DNA from: Cellulosimicrobium funkei
GTDB taxonomy: Bacteria; Actinomycetota; Actinomycetes; Actinomycetales; Cellulomonadaceae
Assembly (NCBI RefSeq): GCF_004519295.1
Contig: NZ_SOZH01000008.1
Location: 124,001 to 188,000 of the forward strand
Reading direction: 5' to 3'
Length of the DNA: 64,000 nt
Shown here: positions 50,184-58,583 of the stretch, piece by piece
How positions within the stretch are numbered: the first letter of the stretch is position 1
Layout of the letters: each line of letters opens with the position of its first letter
Translations under genes and position numbers: made by a program
The notes under the pieces: generated by a model
What the model saw: the letters and a program-made list of their open reading frames with translations, nothing else
Told to the model about the DNA's origin: nothing
Database searches by the model: none

Positions 50184-52403
50184 ATGACCCTCGAGACCAC
50201 GACCGAGCCGACGCCGGCCGCGCCGGGCGAGGCCGCCCAGCCGCCCTCGCGGCGCAACCTGCTGCGCGTCGCCGGCATCGCCTCCCTCGCCGCGGGCGCC
50301 GTCGCCCTCGGCAGCGGCAGCGCCCACGCGGCGCCCCTCGTCGGCGCGCCGCTCGCGGCGAAGAAGGACGACAAGCCCGACGCCGAGGTCCTCGTCGCCG
50401 CCACGGTCGCCGAGCTCACGGGCTGGAAGGCCAAGAAGCTCGACGACGGCACCGTCGCCCAGCTCCTCGGCCACGCGACCGCCGGCGACGGCGCCGCCCG
50501 GCTCCTGCGCTACGACGCGAGGTCCACCGCCGCCGCCAACGGCGGCACCGTCCTCGCCCCGACCGACGCAGGAGCCAAGGGCCGCTGGCACACCCTGCAC
50601 ACCGGCACCGGAGACTTCCGCTGGTTCGGCCTCTTCGGCCCCGAGAACCCCGCCGACGACGCGCTCGACGCCCTCGTGAACGACCCGAGCGTCACGCGCA
50701 TCGAGGCGCACACGGACCTCAACTTCACGCGGCGCCACACGTTCACGCGCTCGAACCTCGAGCTGGACTTCGGCAACCACCTCATGACGACCGAGGGCAT
50801 CGAGGACGCCGGGCAGGACGACCCCTTCGCGGCCGTGCTGTTCTTCCGCGGGAAGGTCACGGAGGACGTCCGGAAGAACACCCTCACGGCGACGATGCCG
50901 GAGCTGCGCGACGACTACGAGGTCGCGGACTCCTCGCAGTTCGAGGTGGGCCAGTGGTACGCGGTCGAGGTCAACGCGCTCGCCGGCCGGTGGGAGCGCG
51001 AGCTCCAGCGCCTCGTCCAGATCACGCAGATCGTCGACGCCACCCACGTGCGCGTCAACTACAAGGCGGGCTGGTCGCTCGCGAAGGGCCGCACGCTCAC
51101 GTGGACGCGGGTGGAGCCCGTCGAGCAGGTGCACGTGCGCAACCTCGCCTTCCGCGGCCGGCCCGACGGCGACCAGTACACGGGCTCGCACCCGATCGCC
51201 TACGAGTACGCGGTGCGCTGCGACGTGGAGAACGTGCACGGCGTCGCGACGTTCTGGCCGCTCGTCATGCGCCGCTGGAGCACGTTCTTCCGCACGGCGG
51301 GCTGCTCGCTGACCAACCCGGCGTCGGTCACGTGGGGCGGCGCGGGCTACCTGACGCAGCAGATCTACTGCAACTACGGGCACGTCGTGGACTGCCACAC
51401 GACCAACGCGCGGCACCTCAACGACTGGACCGCGTCGTCGTACGGGCTCGTGGAGAACTGCCACGGCGACGGCGACGACCAGGGCCCGTTCGTCACGCAC
51501 GGCCAGTACGAGCACGACCTCACCTACGTGGGGAACTCGGGCCTCATGACGTTCGCCAACTCGGGCGCGGCCTGGGGCGGCGCGGCCAAGCGCATCACGG
51601 TGACGCGGCACGTGTGCTCGTGGTTCGTCGCGCGCGTCAAGGTCACCGACCTCACGCTCGAGGACGTGCAGGTCATCCGCAAGGACGGCCTCGCGGGCTC
51701 GGGGATGCTGTGGGTCAACGCCGACGGCGTGCAGCTCCGTGGCTGCCAGGCCGACGACACCCTGATCATCTCCCAGGCGTCGGCGCTGTCGAAGCGGCCC
51801 AACGTCATCGAGGGGTCGCGCTTCGCGGTCCTGCCGGACACCGCGATCACCCAGGCGAACGTCACGAACCCGGTGCACCTCGTGCGCACGACCCTGAACG
51901 GGCTGAAGAACGCGTCGTTCGCCGGGAAGGGCGCCGTCGTGCTGGACACGTGCACGCTCGAGGCGGCCGAGGGCGAGGGCACGGTGACGGTGAGCGGCGA
52001 CCTCACGGTGCGCGGCGGCGTCGTGCGCAGCGTCGCCCTCGTCGCGGCGGGCGCGGCCGAGCAGACCGTCCGGCTCGACGGCGGCCCCCGGCTCGAGGGC
52101 ACGCCGGCGGGCGGGAGCTTCCTGCGCAGGGCCAAGGCGGACGAGCCGGTCACCTGGGCGCTGGACGGCGTCCGGAGCACCGCGCCGTCGGGCGACACTG
52201 GGCACGTGAACCTCGACGCCGGCATCAACACGTGGTCCGCCACGGGCTCGACCTTCGCGGGCGGCACCCTGGCGCTCGCACCGTCCGCCCTGGGCGGCGA
52301 CTCGTTCGTCCTCCACAGCGGCAACGTCGAGCAGGGCGTCACCCGCACGGCGTTCCCCGACGACGGCGACCGCGTCGTCACGACGGGCAACCTCGTCGTC
52401 TGA
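50184..52403 (+). CDS. Tat-exported right-handed beta-helix protein 2 (tandem paralogue)
   Basis: 739 aa from ATG 50184 with GAAAGGA 9 nt upstream. Tat signal SRRNLLRVAGIASLAAGAVA, cleavage near AHAAPLVG. Colinear with the preceding protein and very similar over the first 250 residues (RWFGLFGPENPADDALDALV in both), with more divergence in the C-terminal third, where its sequence is ADEPVTWALDGVRSTAPSGD. It is 86 bp downstream and has no operator of its own, so it is co-transcribed. Two related enzymes may attack different linkages of one polymer or act as a dimer. Confidence 0.8.
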   Translation: MTLETTTEPTPAAPGEAAQPPSRRNLLRVAGIASLAAGAVALGSGSAHAAPLVGAPLAAKKDDKPDAEVLVAATVAELTGWKAKKLDDGTVAQLLGHATAGDGAARLLRYDARSTAAANGGTVLAPTDAGAKGRWHTLHTGTGDFRWFGLFGPENPADDALDALVNDPSVTRIEAHTDLNFTRRHTFTRSNLELDFGNHLMTTEGIEDAGQDDPFAAVLFFRGKVTEDVRKNTLTATMPELRDDYEVADSSQFEVGQWYAVEVNALAGRWERELQRLVQITQIVDATHVRVNYKAGWSLAKGRTLTWTRVEPVEQVHVRNLAFRGRPDGDQYTGSHPIAYEYAVRCDVENVHGVATFWPLVMRRWSTFFRTAGCSLTNPASVTWGGAGYLTQQIYCNYGHVVDCHTTNARHLNDWTASSYGLVENCHGDGDDQGPFVTHGQYEHDLTYVGNSGLMTFANSGAAWGGAAKRITVTRHVCSWFVARVKVTDLTLEDVQVIRKDGLAGSGMLWVNADGVQLRGCQADDTLIISQASALSKRPNVIEGSRFAVLPDTAITQANVTNPVHLVRTTLNGLKNASFAGKGAVVLDTCTLEAAEGEGTVTVSGDLTVRGGVVRSVALVAAGAAEQTVRLDGGPRLEGTPAGGSFLRRAKADEPVTWALDGVRSTAPSGDTGHVNLDAGINTWSATGSTFAGGTLALAPSALGGDSFVLHSGNVEQGVTRTAFPDDGDRVVTTGNLVV

Positions 52404-52478
52404 CGCGCCCGCACCCACGCCGCTCTCCCCGCCGGGCGCACCCCGGCGCGGGAGCAGCGCGCGAGGTGGGACGACGAA

Positions 52479-52577
52479 GGGCCGGGGGTGGTGAGTGCGG
52501 GTCGTGGCGGGCCTGGCGGGAGCGCCGCGAGGAACGAGCAGCGCGGATGGTAGACCCGCACTCACCACCCCCGGCCC
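52479..52577. repeat. Perfect 24-bp inverted repeat after the beta-helix genes
   Basis: Arms 52479-52502 and 52554-52577 are exact reverse complements around a 51-nt centre. It lies in a 381-bp gap 75 bp after the beta-helix stop. It is a probable terminator but much longer than needed. The rest of the gap holds the operator at 52698 and nothing else that I can recognise. Confidence 0.8.
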
Positions 52578-52697
52578 CGGCCCACGACGACCACTGCGCC
52601 GGCACCCCGGGCCGCGGCACGAAAGGTCACAACTCCGCATCGCGTCGTGCGCGAGTTAACACGAGCGCCGATCTGGCGTAACATCGGCATGGCAGGC

Positions 52698-52716
52698 TTG
52701 CTATAGCAAATAGCAA
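52698..52716 (+). promoter_or_regulatory. Operator TTGCTATAGCAA with half-site, ABC transporter operon
   Basis: TTGCTATAGCAAATAGCAA: the best full palindrome in the window followed by the extra right half, same layout as at 38163. It lies 68 nt before the GTG of the Gfo/Idh gene and its TATAGC may be the -10. Confidence 0.75.
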
Positions 52717-52784
52717 ACGAGGCCTGTCAGGGCCGGGAGACCCCCGCCCCGCAGGACCATCGCAACGGAGCAAGGACCGCACAC

Positions 52785-54191
52785 GTGACCCCCACCCCCC
52801 AGCCTGTCACCGTCGCCCTCGTCGGCGCCGGGAACCGCGGACAGACGTACGCGCGCTGGATCGCCGAGCACCCGGAGCGCGCCCGTCTGGTCGCCGTCGC
52901 CGACCCTCGGGCGCACCAGCGCGGGCTCGTCGTCGACCAGGCCGTCGCGGCCCAGACCGGCGGCCCCGCCGACCCGGCCGTCACGCCGGCCGCCACCACC
53001 GCCGCCGCGCTCGCCGCCGACACGTCCGCGCCCGCCGTCGGCCTGGGCGCGGCACTCCCGCAGGTCGCGGAGTTCGCCGGCTGGCAGGACCTCGTCGCCG
53101 CGGGCGACGCCGACCGGGCCGCGGGGGGCACGGGCCGGGTCGCGGACATGGTGATCGTCGCGACGCAGGACCGGGAGCACCGCGACCCCGTCGTCGCGCT
53201 CGCGCCGCAGGGGTACGCGATCCTCGTCGAGAAGCCGCTCGCGCCGAGCCCGGAGGAGTGCCGGGACGTCGTCGACGCGGTCGAGGCGTCGGGCGTGCTC
53301 TTCGGCGTCTGCCACGTGATGCGCTACATGCCGTACACGGACCTCGTGAAGTCCGTCGTCGACTCGGGCGTCCTGGGCGAGATCGTCAACGTCCAGCACC
53401 TCGAGCCCGTCGGCTGGTGGCACGACGCCCACTCCTACGTGCGCGGCCCCTGGCGCTCCGAGAAGACGTCGAGCCCGATGCTCCTCGCGAAGTCGAGCCA
53501 CGACCTCGACTGGATCCGCTACGTCACGGGCAAGCGGATCACGACGGTCGCGAGCTTCGGCTCCCTGAAGCACTTCCGGCCCGAGGAGCGGCCCGCGGGC
53601 GCGGCGGACCGCTGCCTGGACTGCCCGCTCGAGCCGACGTGCCCGTACTCGGCCCCGCGCCTGTACCTGTCGACGCTGCGCGAGAAGGGCCCGATCTGGC
53701 CGGTCTCCGTCATCACGGACGCGACCGACGAGGCGGGCGTCGTCGAGGCGCTGCGCACGACCGACTACGGCCGCTGCGTCTACGCCTCGGACAACGACGT
53801 CGTCGACCACCAGGTCGTCGCCATGGAGCTCGAGGGCGGCGGCGCGGCGACGTTCACCATGACCGCGTTCTCCGAGCAGGACCACCGCAAGACCCAGATC
53901 TTCGGCACCCACGGGTGCCTCGACGGCGACGGGGAGAAGGTCCGCGTGACCGACTTCCGCGACGGCAGCGTCACCGTGCACGACGGCGGCCACCACGGCG
54001 CCACGAACGCCGCCGACGACCACGGCGGCGGCGACTCGGGGGTGATGGACGCGTTCGTGCGCGCCGTCGCGACGGGGGACCCGAGCCACGTCCGGTCGGG
54101 CGCCGTCGAGTCCCTGCAGAGCCACCTCGCCGTGTTCGCGGCCGAGGAGTCGCGCCACCGGCGCACCGTCGTCGACGTCCCGGCGCGCTGA
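52785..54191 (+). CDS. Gfo/Idh/MocA-family oxidoreductase
   Basis: 468 aa from GTG 52785. The N-terminal Rossmann domain has VALVGAGNRGQTYARWIAEH and the catalytic-site EKP (ILVEKPLAPSPEEC); the C-terminal domain has KSSHDLDWIRYVTGKR and a Cys cluster CLDCPLEPTCPYSA seen in a subset of the family. An Ala-rich insert (about 55-95) enlarges the nucleotide domain. The family oxidises sugars, inositols or their derivatives at a ring hydroxyl with NAD(P). It heads the transporter operon, so it probably acts on the imported sugar. Confidence 0.9.
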   Translation: MTPTPQPVTVALVGAGNRGQTYARWIAEHPERARLVAVADPRAHQRGLVVDQAVAAQTGGPADPAVTPAATTAAALAADTSAPAVGLGAALPQVAEFAGWQDLVAAGDADRAAGGTGRVADMVIVATQDREHRDPVVALAPQGYAILVEKPLAPSPEECRDVVDAVEASGVLFGVCHVMRYMPYTDLVKSVVDSGVLGEIVNVQHLEPVGWWHDAHSYVRGPWRSEKTSSPMLLAKSSHDLDWIRYVTGKRITTVASFGSLKHFRPEERPAGAADRCLDCPLEPTCPYSAPRLYLSTLREKGPIWPVSVITDATDEAGVVEALRTTDYGRCVYASDNDVVDHQVVAMELEGGGAATFTMTAFSEQDHRKTQIFGTHGCLDGDGEKVRVTDFRDGSVTVHDGGHHGATNAADDHGGGDSGVMDAFVRAVATGDPSHVRSGAVESLQSHLAVFAAEESRHRRTVVDVPAR

Positions 54192-54294
54192 CGCGCCGGG
54201 CCCGACGACCGCACCACCACAGCACCACACCGCCCAGCAGCACCCCCACCCCCACCCGCCCACCCGGGCGGGACCTCACCAAGGAGACACGTCG

Positions 54295-55569
54295 ATGACC
54301 CTGCGCACGACGAAGCGCCTCTGGACCGCCGCGCTCGCGGTCGGCACGCTCGGCGCGCTGAGCGCCTGCGCCGGCGGTGCCGGCGCCGGCAGCTCCACCC
54401 CCACGCCCGAGGACGGCGCCGCGTCCGGCTCCGTCACCATGTGGACGTACCCCGTCATCGCCGACGAGGCCGCCCACAAGGCCTTCTGGGACGAGCAGGT
54501 CGCCGCGTTCCAGGAAGAGAACCCCGACGTCGACGTCAAGGTCGAGATCTACCCGTGGGCCGGCCGCGACGAGACGCTCGCGACCGCGATCGCGGGCAAC
54601 AAGGGCCCCGACGTCGTCTACCTCATCCCGGACCAGATCCCGAAGTACGGCAAGTCCCTCGCCGCCGTGGACAACTACGTCACGGACCAGGTCGGCGACC
54701 TGCGCGAGAACGCGTCGAAGGCCGTCACGGTCGACGGCGCGATGCTCGGCTCGCCGCTGATCATGAACAGCAAGCCCCTCGTGTGCAACGCCGCGGCGTT
54801 CGAGGCCGTCGGCGAGGCGGGGAACTACCCGGAGACGTGGGACGACCTCATGGCGCTCGCGCCGACGTTCCAGGCCGCCGGCTACGACGTCACCAACTAC
54901 TGGGGCTCGGTCGACGCGACGCTCAACGAGTCCTTCTACCCGCTGCTGTGGCAGGCGGGCGGGTCCGTCTTCTCCGAGGACGGCTCGTCGGTCGCGTTCG
55001 ACTCCCCCGAGGGCGTCGAGGCGCTGCAGTTCGCGGTCGACCTCGCCGAGGGCGGGTACATCGAGAAGGACCTGCTGACGACCATCCCCGCGTTCGAGCA
55101 GACGAACACCGCCAAGGGCAAGATCGCGTGCACCTGGCAGCAGGGCCCCGCGGACGTCGCGGGCTTCTGGGGCGAGGAGAACGTCGTCGTCCTTCCGCCG
55201 CTCAAGGAGGCGGAGGCGGTCGCGTTCGGCACCGTCGGCTCGCTGTCCGTGCTCAAGACGGCCGACAGCCTCGACGCCGCGGGCAAGTGGGCCGCGTTCG
55301 CGACCTCGCCCGAGGTGAGCGCCGAGTACGCCCAGGCCGCCGGCTGGTTCTCGCCGTACGAGAGCGAGTCGGGCCTCTACGCCGACGACCCGGTGCTGTC
55401 CGCGCTCGAGGAGACGCTCCAGTACACGACGGCCGGCGAGGTCAACGAGAAGTCCCGTGAGGTCATGGGCGTGCTCGCCCCGGAGCTCCAGGCCGCGCTC
55501 ATCGGCGAGAAGACGCCCGAGCAGGCCCTGAAGGACGCGGCCGCGGCGGCGAACCCGCTGCTCGGCTGA
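54295..55569 (+). CDS. ABC sugar transporter, solute-binding lipoprotein
   Basis: 424 aa. Lipoprotein signal with lipobox LSAC, lipid-bearing Cys25, then a Gly/Ser linker. The mature part is a family-1 extracellular solute-binding protein: VTMWTYPVIADEAAHKAFWD, FQEENPDVDVKVEIYPWAGR, ATAIAGNKGPDVVYLIPDQI. Trp and Tyr residues (NYWGSVDATLNESFYPLLWQ) could stack on a sugar. ATG 54295 with AAGGAG 9 nt upstream. A strong hairpin follows the stop, which would raise its level over the permeases. Confidence 0.93.
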   Translation: MTLRTTKRLWTAALAVGTLGALSACAGGAGAGSSTPTPEDGAASGSVTMWTYPVIADEAAHKAFWDEQVAAFQEENPDVDVKVEIYPWAGRDETLATAIAGNKGPDVVYLIPDQIPKYGKSLAAVDNYVTDQVGDLRENASKAVTVDGAMLGSPLIMNSKPLVCNAAAFEAVGEAGNYPETWDDLMALAPTFQAAGYDVTNYWGSVDATLNESFYPLLWQAGGSVFSEDGSSVAFDSPEGVEALQFAVDLAEGGYIEKDLLTTIPAFEQTNTAKGKIACTWQQGPADVAGFWGEENVVVLPPLKEAEAVAFGTVGSLSVLKTADSLDAAGKWAAFATSPEVSAEYAQAAGWFSPYESESGLYADDPVLSALEETLQYTTAGEVNEKSREVMGVLAPELQAALIGEKTPEQALKDAAAAANPLLG

Positions 55570-55575
55570 CCGACG

Positions 55576-55616
55576 CCGCGGCGCGGGCAGCCGTCCCCCT
55601 GCTGCCCGCGCCGCGG
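55576..55616 (+). terminator. Hairpin between binding protein and permease genes
   Basis: Perfect 16-bp arms (55576-55591 / 55601-55616) with a 9-nt loop, 6 nt after the stop of the binding-protein gene. Probably a partial terminator or mRNA stabiliser that gives more binding protein than permease. Confidence 0.7.
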
Positions 55617-55642
55617 TACCTCGCGGTACGAGAGGAGAACCC

Positions 55643-56599
55643 ATGACCGCGACCGCCCCCACCTCGGACGGGCTGACCGCCGACGGGCCCGAGCGGCGCC
55701 CGACGCCGTCGAGGCCCTCGCGCGGCACGACCCGCCGCGTCCTGGAGCGCCGTGAGGCGAGGATCGGCCTGCTGTTCGCCCTCCCCGCGTTCCTGCTGTT
55801 CCTGCTGTTCCGCTTCGGTCCGGCGATCGCCGGCGTCGCGCTGAGCTTCTTCGACTACACCATCGGCGTCGGTGCCGAGTGGACGGGCGTCGAGAACTTC
55901 CGGCGCATGGTCGACGACCCGATCTTCTGGTCGGCGCTGCGCGTCACGGTCGTGCTGAGCGTGCTCATCGTCCCCGTGTCGCTCGCGATCTCGACGTTCA
56001 TGGCGCTCATGGTGCGCCGCTCGTTCCGCGGCTCCGGCTTCTACCGCTCGGTGTTCTTCCTGCCCGTGGTCACGAGCCTCGTGCTCGCCGCGACCGTGTT
56101 CACGTGGGTGTTCTCCACGAACGGCCCGTGGTCGAAGCTCATGGGGGCGCTCGGGTTCTCGACCGACTCCTGGCTGGGCGACACGCTGCTCGTGCTGCCC
56201 GCGCTCGCGATGGTCGCGATCTGGTCGCGCTTCGGCTACGGGATGCTCATCCTCCTCGCGCGCATGCAGGACCTGCCGCGCGAGCTCGAGGAGGCCGCCG
56301 CGATCGACGGCGCCGGGCCGTGGAAGCGGTTCTGGCACATCATCGCGCCGCAGCTCAAGCCGACCCTCTTCTTCCTCGCCGTCATCGAGACGACGGCGTC
56401 GTTCCAGATCTTCGACCTCGTCTACGTGATGACGGCGGGCGGGCCCGCACGGGCGAGCTACAACCTCGTCTTCTACATCTACGACCAGGGCTTCAAGTAC
56501 TTCGACCTCGGCTACGCGAGCGCGCTCGGCGTCGCGCTGTTCGTCGTCACGCTGGTCGTCGCCCTGATCCAGCGCTACGCCATCGGGAGGGACAAGTGA
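55643..56599 (+). CDS. ABC sugar transporter permease 1 (MalF type)
   Basis: 318 aa, about six membrane helices. The coupling loop is ELEEAAAIDGAGPWKRFWHI (EAA-x3-G pattern) at about 213-232. The basic N-terminus of about 40 residues precedes helix 1 (LLFALPAFLLFLLFRFGPAI). ATG 55643 with GAGGAG upstream. No ATPase gene is present in the window, so a shared MsiK-like ATPase encoded elsewhere is likely, as is usual in actinobacteria. Confidence 0.93.
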   Translation: MTATAPTSDGLTADGPERRPTPSRPSRGTTRRVLERREARIGLLFALPAFLLFLLFRFGPAIAGVALSFFDYTIGVGAEWTGVENFRRMVDDPIFWSALRVTVVLSVLIVPVSLAISTFMALMVRRSFRGSGFYRSVFFLPVVTSLVLAATVFTWVFSTNGPWSKLMGALGFSTDSWLGDTLLVLPALAMVAIWSRFGYGMLILLARMQDLPRELEEAAAIDGAGPWKRFWHIIAPQLKPTLFFLAVIETTASFQIFDLVYVMTAGGPARASYNLVFYIYDQGFKYFDLGYASALGVALFVVTLVVALIQRYAIGRDK

Positions 56600-57516
56600 C
56601 CGCCGTCGACCCCACCACCACCGGGCGGGTGCTCGAGGGCGCCGCGATGCCCGTGCGCCCCACCGCGACCCGCCGCCGGCGCGGCCGCAAGGGCGCGAGC
56701 GACCTGTCGCTGCGCGGCAAGGTGCTGCGCTACGTCGTGCTCTCGCTCGCCGCCGTCCTGACGATCTTCCCGTTCTACGCGATGGTCGTGCTGTCGCTGA
56801 AGCCGGCCGCCGCGATCGACTTCCCCGCGTCGCTCCTGCCGACGAACCTCACGACCGAGGCCTACGGGCGCGTGCTCGGCGCGGGCAACATCGGCACCTG
56901 GCTCGTCAACACGCTCGTGTACTCCGTCGTCTCCGTGGTCGCGGTGCTGCTGCTCGCGTCGATGGCCGGCTACGCGTTCGCGAAGAAGAAGTTCCCCGGG
57001 CGCGAGGCGATGTTCTGGTCGTTCCTCGCGATGGTCATGGTCCCGTACCACGTGACGCTCATCCCGACGTTCATCCTCATCGCGCAGGCGGGCGGGCTCG
57101 ACACGTACTGGGGCCTGATCCTGCCGACGCTCGCGAACGCGCAGGCCGTGTTCCTCATGCGGCAGTTCATCCTCGACCTGCCCGACGAGCTGTTCGAGGC
57201 CGCGAAGCTCGACGGCGCCTCGGAGTGGCGCATCTTCCTGCGCATCGTGCTGCCGCTGTGCAAGCCGATCCTCGCGACGCTCGGCACGTTCGTCTTCCTG
57301 TGGCACTGGAACGACTTCCTGTGGCCGCTCATCATCGGCCAGGGCACCGACCACTGGACGCTGACCGTCGGCATCGCCTCGCTCCAGCAGCAGGACGTGC
57401 CGCTCAACATGGTGCTCGCGGGCGCCACCATCTCGTTCGTTCCGATCTTCGCCTCGTACCTCGTGGCCCAGCGCTTCTTCGTCGAGGGCGTCACCTCGTC
57501 CGGCATCAAGGGATGA
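56596..57516 (+). CDS. ABC sugar transporter permease 2 (MalG type)
   Basis: 306 aa from GTG 56596, overlapping the permease 1 stop by 4 nt. Membrane helices begin at LRYVVLSLAAVLTIFPFYAM; the EAA loop is ELFEAAKLDGASEWRIFLRI. The C-terminus ends RFFVEGVTSSGIKG, typical of MalG-like permeases. It forms a heterodimer with permease 1. Confidence 0.93.
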   Translation: MTAVDPTTTGRVLEGAAMPVRPTATRRRRGRKGASDLSLRGKVLRYVVLSLAAVLTIFPFYAMVVLSLKPAAAIDFPASLLPTNLTTEAYGRVLGAGNIGTWLVNTLVYSVVSVVAVLLLASMAGYAFAKKKFPGREAMFWSFLAMVMVPYHVTLIPTFILIAQAGGLDTYWGLILPTLANAQAVFLMRQFILDLPDELFEAAKLDGASEWRIFLRIVLPLCKPILATLGTFVFLWHWNDFLWPLIIGQGTDHWTLTVGIASLQQQDVPLNMVLAGATISFVPIFASYLVAQRFFVEGVTSSGIKG

Positions 57517-57524
57517 CTCACCAC

Positions 57525-58583
57525 ATGACCACGCAGACCAGCACCAGCGCCCTCAAGGCCCCGACGTCCGTCGCGGAGCTCGAGGAGCTGCTCACGACGC
57601 CGTCGCCCGACCTCGTGGAGGACCTGGCCGCCCGCTCGGGCGACCTCGTCATCCTCGGCGCGGGCGGCAAGATGGGCCCGAGCCTCACCGTCCTCGCCCG
57701 CCGGGCGCTCGACGCGGCCGGGCGCACGGGCGACGCCGTGCACGCCGTCTCGCGGTGGTCCGACCCCGAGCAGGCCGACCGTCTGCGCGACGCCGGGGTG
57801 AACGTCGTCGCGGCCGACCTGCTCGCGCCCGACGCGGACCTCGCCGCGCTGCCCGACGGCGCCGACGTCGTCTACATGGTGGGCGCCAAGTTCGGCACGT
57901 CGTCCGCGCCGTCGCTCGCGTGGGCCGCGAACGCGGCCCTCGTGCACGACGTCGCGCGCCGCTACGCCGACTCGACCATCGCCGCGTTCTCCACCGGGAA
58001 CGTCTACCCGCTCGTGCCCGTCGAGTCGGGCGGGTGCTCCGAGGAGCACCCTGTCGGGCCGGTCGGCGAGTACGCGATGAGCTGCCTCGGCCGCGAGCGC
58101 GTGCTCCAGCACGCCGCGCTCTCGCGCGGCACGAAGGTCGTGACGATCCGCCTCAACTACGCCGTCGACCTGCGCTACGGCGTCCTGTTCGACGTCGCGT
58201 CGCCGATCCTCGCGGGCGAGCCCGTCGACCTCACCACCGGGCACGTCAACGTCGTGTGGCAGGGGTATGCGAACGAGGTCGCGCTGCGCTCGCTCGCGCT
58301 CGCGTCGTCGCCCGCGACGGCGATCAACCTCACCGGACCGGAGACGGCGTCGGTGCGGCGCCTCGCGGAGCTCCTCGGCCGCGGCCTCGACCGCGAGGTG
58401 TCGTTCACGGGCGAGCCCGCCCCGACGGCGCTGCTCAACGACGCGACGCGCTGCCACGAGCTGTTCGGCTACCCGCAGGTGCCGCTGCGCACGCTCGTGG
58501 ACTGGCAGGCGCAGTGGCTCGCGGCCGGGCTGCCGACGAGCGGCAAGCCGACGAAGTTCGCCGTGCGCGACGGGGCGTTCTGA
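57525..58583 (+). CDS. NAD-dependent epimerase/dehydratase family protein
   Basis: 352 aa from ATG 57525; an ATG at 57513 overlapping the permease stop is in frame and possible. Rossmann motif LVILGAGGKMGPSLTVLARR (about 44-63), then VYMVGAKFGTSSAPSLAWAA and STGNVYPLVPVESGGCSEEH. The catalytic Y-x-x-x-K of the extended SDR family is not clear (GEYAMSCLGRERVL has Tyr but Arg/Gly where Lys is expected), so the chemistry may differ from epimerases. It sits between the permeases and the DapA-like gene and presumably modifies the imported sugar. Confidence 0.82.
   Translation: MTTQTSTSALKAPTSVAELEELLTTPSPDLVEDLAARSGDLVILGAGGKMGPSLTVLARRALDAAGRTGDAVHAVSRWSDPEQADRLRDAGVNVVAADLLAPDADLAALPDGADVVYMVGAKFGTSSAPSLAWAANAALVHDVARRYADSTIAAFSTGNVYPLVPVESGGCSEEHPVGPVGEYAMSCLGRERVLQHAALSRGTKVVTIRLNYAVDLRYGVLFDVASPILAGEPVDLTTGHVNVVWQGYANEVALRSLALASSPATAINLTGPETASVRRLAELLGRGLDREVSFTGEPAPTALLNDATRCHELFGYPQVPLRTLVDWQAQWLAAGLPTSGKPTKFAVRDGAF

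Noticed and set aside
54192-54294. CCACC-rich stretch before the binding-protein gene as a tandem repeat
   Set aside because: Irregular low-complexity sequence without a fixed period; only the AAGGAG ribosome binding site is meaningful.
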